From positions 1 to 64,000 of the forward strand of contig DASXBA010000006.1 in the NCBI GenBank assembly GCA_036406475.1: 64,000 nucleotides of DNA, read 5' to 3'. Positions within the stretch are counted from its first letter, which is position 1; each line of letters starts with the position of its first letter. This stretch comes from DASXBA01 sp036406475. Lineage in GTDB: Bacteria > Actinomycetota > Thermoleophilia > Solirubrobacterales > Thermoleophilaceae. This document shows, piece by piece, positions 25,101-31,043 of this stretch. The position numbers were made by a program, and so were the translations under genes. The notes under the pieces were generated by a model. It was given only the letters and a program-made list of their open reading frames with translations. It was not told where the DNA came from and did no database searches.

Positions 25101-26687
25101 GTGGACCACTGGCCGGCCAAGGTGGGCATCCTCGAGGCCGAGCTCCTGCCGCTCGTGGGCGAGGGGATCAACGGCTCGCCGGTCGTGGCGAAGCTCCGCT
25201 GCGGCGGCTCCGATCCGGCCCCCGCCGTGGGCGTGATCCCCGCGGCCGGCCTGGGCTACGTCTTCAAGGCGGATGGCACTTCCTGCTTCGGCCAGGACAG
25301 TGGAGTCGACCGTGCGCTCGCCTCCGACGCCGGCGGGCAGGGGGTGGACGCCACCAAGCTGACCGCGGTCGGGCTACCCGCCTTCGGTCAGGTGGGGAGC
25401 GGCGAACCGGCGCTGATCGCGCCGGTGGCCGGCGTCATCCGCGCGCTCGACGCCGCGGTCAACGAGTACCAGGGCGGAGCCGACGGCCTCGGGCTCTGGG
25501 AGACGGACGCGAACGGCCAGTTCCGACCCGGCTGGCCGACCCAGATGAACGACCTTCAGTTCCTCACGGGCCCCGCGGTCGGCGACCTCGACGGGTCGAG
25601 CGGCGAGGAGGTGCTCGAGGGCTCCGCGAGCATGGACCTCCAGGCCTTCACCGCGGCGGGCACGCGGCTCAACGCGCGCTGGCCCAAGCTCACCGCGGAC
25701 TGGATGGTGTCGACGCCGACCATCGGCAGCTTCGGCTCGCTCGACACGGACTCGAGTGCCCGAAAGGCGGTCCTCGCCGTAACCCGGCGCGGCACGATCC
25801 TCGCCTACCGCACCGACGCGCCGGCCTGCTCGCCGTCCTCGTCACCGCGCTTCCACCACGACAACGACAACAGCGGCGACTTCGACCGCGACGCGATCGC
25901 CCCCGGGAAGCCGACCGGTCTCCAGCTCAGCGGCAGGGCCCTCAGCTTCACCGCGCCTGGCGACGACCTGCTCTGCGGCAAGGCCGCGAAGTACGAGGTC
26001 TCGGGAGGCCTCGGCGCCCCGCCGGCGCCCGCCGAGGCGGGCACGCGCCAGAGCGTCAGCCTTGCGGCGAGCGCGGGGCCGATCCTGCGGATCCGGGCGG
26101 TCGACGAGCAGGGCAACCGCGGGCGCGTGGCGATACTCGATCTGCGGCGGGCCGCCCCCGGCGGGGGCTCCGGCGGTTCCGGTGCGAGCAAGGGGTGCCT
26201 CAACAGCCGCGGCGGCGCGGGCGGCAAGCGGCTGGGGCCGGCGGTCCTCGGCCGCCAGAAGGCCACGCAGCGGCGGCACTTCCGCGGCAAGCGCCTGCAC
26301 TCGCGCGGCGGCATCGACCGCTACTGCGTGAGCGGCGGCGGGAGCTTCCGGATCGGCTACACGAGCGGCCGCCTCAGCCGCCACCTGAGCAGGCGGACCC
26401 GCAGGCGCGTCCGCGGCCGGACGATCCTGATCCTCACCTCCAGCAAGCGCTACTCCGTCAAGCGCATCAAGGCGGGCACCAGCGTCCGGACGCTGCGGCG
26501 CCGGCTGCACGGCGAGCGGCGCTTCCGCGTGGGCGGGAACACCTGGTACCTGGCCGCCGGCAGCCGCGCCCGACTGCTGTTCAAGACCCGTCGGGGGCGC
26601 GTTCTCGAGGTGGGCATCGGAGACAAGGGCCTGACGCGGACCCGCACCGCCTCGCGGCGCTATCTCCGCGCCTGGCAGCAGGGTTAG
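22197..26687 (+). CDS. Giant secreted subtilisin-like protease with FG-GAP repeats and basic C-terminal module
   Basis: 1496-residue exported S8-family protein. Signal peptide at 1-23 (ending QAA). The peptidase domain has Asp108 (SVLDSGIEWD), His243 (YGHGTG) and Ser399 (GRASGMAGL). The usual oxyanion Asn region reads ASAADE, so Asp333 replaces Asn. From ~690 come at least five FG-GAP/VCBS-like units (LLADLDGDNRNE, VGDLDGDGVPE, IADLDPGKDGG, VGDLDGSSGEE), a beta-propeller fold with Ca-binding loops. A fibronectin-like stretch and the ~165-residue basic module end the protein. ATG 22197 is preferred over 22116 because it gives the signal peptide. Substrate unknown. Confidence 0.9.
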   Translation: MRGSCVALVLALTALTAAPAQAAFPYGDHTAGQLDYHLPTGPNHGPNDLTGNVEWMYSATADPANLTNNARSYELGGVRGAHIVDNADVPTAWQATTGRPDVNISVLDSGIEWDNHDAMVDLRKKMRLNKGELPEPNAGRSTALEAGVDCSTYTGSGYDLNGDGVFNVIDYACDTRVERDPAVRTSQGKPAGQGPADLLDPQDVLIAFSNGDDADHNGFKDDIVGWDFLDDDNDPYDDVQYGHGTGEARDSSSEADNGGSLGACPNCMVVPLRVGTSFVADVNHFAEAAIYATDNDIDVIQEALGTLNNSPLAHEAVDYAYDHGVTVIASAADEAAQHNNWPSSLPHVIVVNSVTQFDSTFTPEPSSYLQFNGCTNFNSKITVAIPSVSCSSDATGRASGMAGLIISAARNAGYDATPNEVRQLMASGEVDGTEQADDVDFAKNPATGTETELTCPTPGCTDPFLGAPPQRPVVSPLITTQSYPARFGHDQFYGYGRVNMRNAVVAAAGQPPPEVEITSPQWYEMVDPHRTSVDVRGQIYARGDSYTCRVYVAPGAYPNDHLPGGDFQPVASGPCDGSAAHSGRLDGVIGTIDVAALKARFPPETTGTNFTGPEPGGLPAQLHSGRPNDAPYGFVIRVEATTTGAHPRVGRDRRQLYLHRDQDMLDGFPRQLPGDGDSSPLLADLDGDNRNELILAGSDGFVHAYRRDGSELPGWPVRGDKPPFHTGGHAFASGEVSSNYGGAIVGSPAVGDLDGDGVPEVVAADMEGKVYVWSAGGKRLHTMHANPDYSGHALSPFVPERHGNQDRVEHGFLASPVIADLDPGKDGGRKEIVAAGTDRHVYAWNDDGSDVGGFPVLVVDHSKVQSIDSTSDAVTFDPAKVPEPLNQGAIVDTPAVANLVGDGDSAPEILVGTNEEYRAGAGTEPALNASPLSAAAANLLSQTGQLSLANGRLYAIHPDGNDHAGGAFVDHWPAKVGILEAELLPLVGEGINGSPVVAKLRCGGSDPAPAVGVIPAAGLGYVFKADGTSCFGQDSGVDRALASDAGGQGVDATKLTAVGLPAFGQVGSGEPALIAPVAGVIRALDAAVNEYQGGADGLGLWETDANGQFRPGWPTQMNDLQFLTGPAVGDLDGSSGEEVLEGSASMDLQAFTAAGTRLNARWPKLTADWMVSTPTIGSFGSLDTDSSARKAVLAVTRRGTILAYRTDAPACSPSSSPRFHHDNDNSGDFDRDAIAPGKPTGLQLSGRALSFTAPGDDLLCGKAAKYEVSGGLGAPPAPAEAGTRQSVSLAASAGPILRIRAVDEQGNRGRVAILDLRRAAPGGGSGGSGASKGCLNSRGGAGGKRLGPAVLGRQKATQRRHFRGKRLHSRGGIDRYCVSGGGSFRIGYTSGRLSRHLSRRTRRRVRGRTILILTSSKRYSVKRIKAGTSVRTLRRRLHGERRFRVGGNTWYLAAGSRARLLFKTRRGRVLEVGIGDKGLTRTRTASRRYLRAWQQG
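26187..26687 (+). other. Basic C-terminal module, copy B
   Basis: Codes for the last ~166 residues of the subtilisin, homologous over its whole length to the tail of the phosphoesterase at 1841-2338. Shared blocks include GKRL, RRRVRGR, RRRLHGERRFRVGGNTWYLA and FKTRRGRV. Confidence 0.8.
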
Positions 26688-26690
26688 CTC

Positions 26691-26711
26691 CGCGGGGCTT
26701 CCCGCCCCGCG
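26691..26711 (+). terminator. Hairpin terminator after the subtilisin gene
   Basis: Perfect 8-bp stem CGCGGGGC / GCCCCGCG with a 5-nt loop, 3 bp after the stop codon. Confidence 0.6.
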
Positions 26712-26788
26712 TCCCGATGCTGTCCCTCGACCTCCGGTCTCGGTAACCAAGGAATCCTGCGTCGGGGCTAACCTGACGTGGGATTCGC

Positions 26789-29068
26789 ATGGCCAAGACG
26801 CTCGTCATAGCCGAGAAGCCGTCGGTCGCCCGCGACCTCGCGGGCGCCCTTCCGGGTTCCTTCAAGCAGGCAAAGGACAAGACCAATCTGGTGGGCGACG
26901 ACTACGTCGTCACCTGGGCGGTCGGCCATCTGGTCGGCCTCGCGGAGCCCGACGCCTACGACCCGAAGCTGAAGAAGTGGCGCTTCGCCGACCTGCCGAT
27001 CATCCCGGACAAGTTCAAGCTCGTCCCCAACGACTCGAAGTCGGAGAAGCAGCTCAAGGCCATCCACCGGCTGATCAAGGACGACGAGGTCGAGACGGTC
27101 ATCAACGCCTGCGACGCCGGACGCGAGGGCGAGCTGATCTTCGACTACATCTACCAGACGTCCAAGTCCACGAAGCCGGTCCAGCGGCTCTGGCTCAGCT
27201 CGATGACGAAGAGCGCGATCGCCGAGGGTTTCCAGCACCTGCGCGACGGCTCGGAGATGGAGACCCTCGAGGCCGCCGCGCGCTCGCGCTCGGAGGCCGA
27301 CTGGGTGGTGGGCATGAACGCCACGCGCGCCGCGTCGATCCGCCTGCGCGCGGCCTTCGACGGCGCGGTCTCCCTCGGCCGCGTCCAGACGCCCACGCTG
27401 GCGCTGATCGCCCGCCGCGAGGAGGAGATCCGCAACTTCAAGCCGGAGCCCTACTGGCTCGTCGAGGCGCATTTCGCCGCTCCCGAGGAGCGCCTCTACT
27501 CCGGCCGCTACATGGGCGGCAAGCGGATCGCCGAGGACGAGGCCGCCAAGGTCGTCGAGGAGGCCACCGGCAAGCCCGGCGAGATCACCAAGCTCGAGAA
27601 GAAGGAGGAGCGCGAGCGCCCGCAGCTCCTCTACGACCTCACCTCGCTCCAACGCCACGCCAACACGCGCTACGGCTTCTCCGCCCGGCGCACCCTTGCC
27701 GCCGCGCAGCGGCTCTACGAGGAGCACAAGGCGATCACCTATCCCCGCACCAACTCGCGCTACCTGACCGGCGACCTGGTCGCGGAGATCAAGCCCACGG
27801 CGGAGCTGGTCGGGCACAACGCCCAGTACGCCAAGGCCGCCGAGTACGTCACCTCGCTCGACAAGCTGCCGCTCCAGCGGGTCGTCAACGACAAGAAGGT
27901 CGAGGACCACCATGCCCTCATCCCGACGCGCTCGGAGCACGACCTCTCGCGGATGGGCCAGGACGAGCTGAAGGTCTACGACCTCGTCGCCAGGCGCTTC
28001 CTGGCGATCTTCCACCCCGACGCCGTCTTCGAGCGCACGCGCGTGGAGACCACGGTCGCGGAGCACGTCTTCCGCACCAGCGGCCGGCGGCTGATCGAGC
28101 CCGGCTGGAAGGCGGCCTACGGCGAGGAGGCACAGGGCGAACGGGCCGAGGAGGACTCCGGCGGCGACCAGCTGCTGCCCAAGCTGGAGAAGGGCGAGAC
28201 GGTCGAGACGCGCTCGGTCGAGTCGCTGCGCAAGGAGACCCAGCCGCCGCGGCGCTTCTCGGACGCCTCGCTGCTGGCCGCGATGGAGACAGCCGGCAAG
28301 GACATCGACGACGACGAGCTGCGCGAGGCCATGAAGGACTCCGGGATCGGCACGCCGGCCACCCGTGCCTCGATCATCGAGCGCCTGATCACGGTCGGCT
28401 ACATCGAGCGCGAGGGGCGTGCCCTCCACGCCACCGAGAAGGGGGTGCAGGTGATCCGCCTGCTCGGTGAGCACGACCTCACCTCGCCCAAGCTCACCGG
28501 CGACTGGGAGCGGCGGCTCGGCCTGATCGAGCAGGGCGAGGACTCGCGGCCGGCGTTCATGCGCGACATCGCCAAGTTCACCGAGGAGACGGTGCAGGAG
28601 CTCGACAAGCTCAAGGGCGTCCGCATCGAGCGGGCCAAGCTCGGCCCCTGCCCGGTCTGCGGCCGCGAGATCGTCGAGAACCGCAAGGGCTACTCCTGCT
28701 GGTCGCGCGACGATCCGGGCTGCGGCTTCGTGATCTGGAAGCGCAAGGCCGGCAAGTCGCTGCCGGTGGCGGTCGCCAAGGAGCTGATCGAGTCGCTGCG
28801 CGCCTCGCGCGAGCGCGGAGAGGACCCGGGCGTCGGCCGAACCGAGAAGGCGGTCACCGGCTTCCGCAGCCGCAACGGCCGCAACTTCCGGGCCAAGCTC
28901 AAGCTCGAGCAGGACGACGAGGCCAAGTGGCGCGTGGACTTCGACGAGGAGTGGGCGCGCCAGCCGCGCCCGCAGCCGCCGGCCGAGGAGGACGGCGGCG
29001 ACGGCGCCACGGCCTCTGACGATGAGGCCGCCGCCGAGCCTACGCGCGAGCGCGCACGCACGGGCTGA
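26789..29068 (+). CDS. topB: DNA topoisomerase III (type IA)
   Basis: 759-residue type IA topoisomerase that relaxes or decatenates DNA through a 5'-phosphotyrosine. The TOPRIM domain has Glu9 (AEKPS) and the acidic triad region CDAGREGE (108-115). The active-site Tyr318 sits in AITYPRTNSRYL. A C-terminal zinc-finger-like CPVCG...CW...GCGF unit and a topoisomerase C-terminal repeat (GKSLPVAVAKELI, RSRNGRNFRAKLKL) follow, with an acidic tail. The LKKWRFADLPIIP segment and the single finger favour TopB over TopA. ATG start; the box TAACCT lies 14 nt upstream. The next small gene starts directly after its stop. Confidence 0.93.
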   Translation: MAKTLVIAEKPSVARDLAGALPGSFKQAKDKTNLVGDDYVVTWAVGHLVGLAEPDAYDPKLKKWRFADLPIIPDKFKLVPNDSKSEKQLKAIHRLIKDDEVETVINACDAGREGELIFDYIYQTSKSTKPVQRLWLSSMTKSAIAEGFQHLRDGSEMETLEAAARSRSEADWVVGMNATRAASIRLRAAFDGAVSLGRVQTPTLALIARREEEIRNFKPEPYWLVEAHFAAPEERLYSGRYMGGKRIAEDEAAKVVEEATGKPGEITKLEKKEERERPQLLYDLTSLQRHANTRYGFSARRTLAAAQRLYEEHKAITYPRTNSRYLTGDLVAEIKPTAELVGHNAQYAKAAEYVTSLDKLPLQRVVNDKKVEDHHALIPTRSEHDLSRMGQDELKVYDLVARRFLAIFHPDAVFERTRVETTVAEHVFRTSGRRLIEPGWKAAYGEEAQGERAEEDSGGDQLLPKLEKGETVETRSVESLRKETQPPRRFSDASLLAAMETAGKDIDDDELREAMKDSGIGTPATRASIIERLITVGYIEREGRALHATEKGVQVIRLLGEHDLTSPKLTGDWERRLGLIEQGEDSRPAFMRDIAKFTEETVQELDKLKGVRIERAKLGPCPVCGREIVENRKGYSCWSRDDPGCGFVIWKRKAGKSLPVAVAKELIESLRASRERGEDPGVGRTEKAVTGFRSRNGRNFRAKLKLEQDDEAKWRVDFDEEWARQPRPQPPAEEDGGDGATASDDEAAAEPTRERARTG

Positions 29069-29326
29069 ATGGACGTCCCGGGTCCGGTTTCCCGCACTCG
29101 GCCCGACAGCATCACGCTGTGGCCGACGGAGGCCGGCAGCTACGGGATCCAGGTGCGCTGGGGAGGGCCCGAGGGGCTCGGCCAGGCGACCAGCGTGCGC
29201 GATGCCGTGCGCTCGAGCGGAATGCAGGCGAAGCTGATCCAGGAAGGTGACGCGGGCTGGGCGGTGAACGTGGGCCCCTTGGCCCGCGACCAGGCCAAGC
29301 GGGTCGTCGACACGTTCCTCGTCTAG
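29069..29326 (+). CDS. Small SPOR-like protein
   Basis: 85-residue protein whose ATG directly follows the topoisomerase stop. The core GSYGIQVRWGGPEGLGQATSVRDAVRSSGMQAKLIQEGDAGWAVNVGPLARDQAKRVVDTFLV has the beta-alpha-beta-beta-alpha-beta rhythm of SPOR-type domains, which bind denuded peptidoglycan; but no signal or TM segment is present, so the resemblance may be only to the fold. Its stop overlaps the stop of the convergent phosphoesterase. Confidence 0.6.
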   Translation: MDVPGPVSRTRPDSITLWPTEAGSYGIQVRWGGPEGLGQATSVRDAVRSSGMQAKLIQEGDAGWAVNVGPLARDQAKRVVDTFLV

Positions 29327-30414
29327 CGCGCCGGCTGCAGCTCGATGTCCGGCAGCAGGTTCTCGAGCTCGGGCGGGCCCTCGTCGCCGATCCAGGCGCA
29401 GGTGCCGGGCCAGTAGGGGCTCTCGTGGGCGCGGGCGCCCAGGAAGACGGTCTCGTGGTACCAGGTGCCGGTGTTCCAGAGCTGTCCGCCGCCGGGCAGC
29501 TTCCACTCCGACAGGTCGTCGCCGGGCAGCGGGCCGGCACGGTGCGTGTGGCCGAACAGCACGTGCTCGGCGTCCACGCCGAGGCCGCGGACCACGTCGG
29601 CCATCGCGCGCAGCCCCGAGCGGCGGAGCTCCTCGCCGCTCAGGGTGGGGCTGAAGGGGCCCAGGCCGAGCCCGTTGAGCGCGGCCACCGCGCCCGGGAT
29701 GGTCAGCCGGCCGATCAGGAAGCGGGCCAGGGCCGGGCCGTCGGGGTCGGTGGCGCGCTTCCAGACGGCGCGCGACATCGAGCCGGTCTGGGCCTTGGCC
29801 GTGGCGCTCTGAGCCAGACCGTGGTGGAAGGCGTAGAGCGGCGAGAGCACGGCCTCGTAGTCGGCCACCGAGCGGCAGTCGCGGCTGCGCCCGGTTACGC
29901 GCGCGAGGCCCACGGCCGCCAGCGTCTCGAGCCGGGGGACCGTGAGGTGCAGGTCGAGGTAGTGCCCGTGGGTCAGGTAGACGCCGGGGCGCAGCTCGAG
30001 GCCCGGGTAGGCCACCGTCAGCTCGCTCTCCGAGAGCCACTCGGCCAGTCGACCGGCGATCCCGTCGCCCGGCTGCACCGGCCATTCGCGGTCCCTCGCC
30101 TGGGCGTCCCCGTTGAGCTGCGAGCGCAGCAGGTAGGGCTCGGCGAGCACGTGGTCGTGGTTGCCCGGCACCAGCGTGACCCGCTTGCCGGCCAGCGGCT
30201 CGGCGGCCTCGCGGAAGAAGGGCTCGAATCGGCGCACGACATCCGGGACCGGCAGCTCGCGCAGCTCGACCAGATCACCCAGGAAGACCACGCGGTCGGC
30301 CGCGGCCAGCGCCTCGAAGAGGCGGTCGCGGGCCGCAGGCAGCCGGGCCACGTCGGCGCGGGCCTCCACCCCCAGGTGGAGATCGGAGACGACAATCGTC
30401 CGCACCGCGCGCAT
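29323..30414 (-). CDS. Calcineurin-like metallophosphoesterase
   Basis: 363-residue cytosolic phosphoesterase. Metal motifs in order: SDLHLG (residues 10-15), FLGDLVEL, VPGNHDHVL, THGHYLD and FGHTHRAG. This is similar to UDP-2,3-diacylglucosamine hydrolase-type enzymes but longer; substrate unknown. ATG 30414 is chosen because the SDLHLG motif begins at residue 10; upstream in-frame extension lacks structure. Its ATG overlaps the ATG of the divergent gene at 30413 (shared CATG), which leaves no room for separate leaders and makes one of the two starts suspect. Confidence 0.85.
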   Translation of the reverse strand: MRAVRTIVVSDLHLGVEARADVARLPAARDRLFEALAAADRVVFLGDLVELRELPVPDVVRRFEPFFREAAEPLAGKRVTLVPGNHDHVLAEPYLLRSQLNGDAQARDREWPVQPGDGIAGRLAEWLSESELTVAYPGLELRPGVYLTHGHYLDLHLTVPRLETLAAVGLARVTGRSRDCRSVADYEAVLSPLYAFHHGLAQSATAKAQTGSMSRAVWKRATDPDGPALARFLIGRLTIPGAVAALNGLGLGPFSPTLSGEELRRSGLRAMADVVRGLGVDAEHVLFGHTHRAGPLPGDDLSEWKLPGGGQLWNTGTWYHETVFLGARAHESPYWPGTCAWIGDEGPPELENLLPDIELQPAR

Positions 30415-31018
30415 GTTGGCATGCGAGGAGCGGAGCCCGGCGAGCGATACGCTCAGGGTCCTGTCCGTCTTCTGCCGCCACAACCGCTTCGAGGCCGACT
30501 GCCCGATCTGCTCGAAGGGCACTGTGCTGGACAGCTCCCGTCCCGCCCCGCGCCGGCCGGCGTCGCGGGCACGGGGGGCGAGGAAGCAGCCCGGGGCGAC
30601 TCCCGCGTACAAGGGCCCGCACGCGAGCGCGGGGCCGTACACGGATGACGAGGGCAGCTACGAGGTGCGAATCGAGAAGGTGCCGGGCGGCCTGCGGATG
30701 GCCTCCTGGATGGCGGGCGCGATCAGGCGCACGGCACCGGTTCTCCGGGCGGAGGACCTGCCCGGGCTGTTCGAGCGGGCGGCGGAGGCCGGCGTGGTCG
30801 AAGCTGCCCTGGTCGGGGCGGTGCCGACCGGGGAGGGCACCAGTCCCGGCCGCGCAGGCGATCTGCGGGAGGAGCTGCGGGTCGAGGCGCTCGGCGACGG
30901 CCGCGTCCGCGTGGCGCGCTGGATCCTCCGGCCCAATCGCGGCTGGGAGCTCCAGGAGGCGCCTGTGATGCTGCCGGCCTCCCGCTACGCCGAGGCATTC
31001 CAGCGCGCGTCAGGTTGA
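30413..31018 (+). CDS. Protein with N-terminal Cys knuckle, unknown function
   Basis: Up to 201 residues. The N-terminal part reads LSVFCRHNRFEADCPICSKGTV, a small metal-binding-like knuckle (Cys, His, CPIC). An Arg/Pro/Ala-rich linker follows, then a conserved-looking alpha/beta domain (YEVRIEKVPGGLRMASWMAGAIRRT to ALGDGRVRVARWILRPNRGWELQEAPVMLPASRYAEAF). No family recognised. The ATG overlaps the divergent phosphoesterase start, and the real start may be a few codons downstream. It ends 25 bp before the AddB-like gene and could be part of the same transcript. Confidence 0.6.
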   Translation: MLACEERSPASDTLRVLSVFCRHNRFEADCPICSKGTVLDSSRPAPRRPASRARGARKQPGATPAYKGPHASAGPYTDDEGSYEVRIEKVPGGLRMASWMAGAIRRTAPVLRAEDLPGLFERAAEAGVVEAALVGAVPTGEGTSPGRAGDLREELRVEALGDGRVRVARWILRPNRGWELQEAPVMLPASRYAEAFQRASG

Positions 31019-31043
31019 CCGACCGCGTCACGACAATCGACGG

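Noticed and set aside
21402..25109. 1235-residue open frame on the minus strand, opposite the subtilisin and lysyl-oxidase-like genes
   Set aside because: It is a GC-rich shadow frame: low-complexity Val/Arg/Gly/Ala composition, no domain, and it spans two well-supported plus-strand genes.
26768..30085. 1105-residue minus-strand frame opposite topoisomerase III
   Set aside because: Composition is repetitive Leu/Arg/Gly/Val and the opposite strand encodes an unmistakable TopB.
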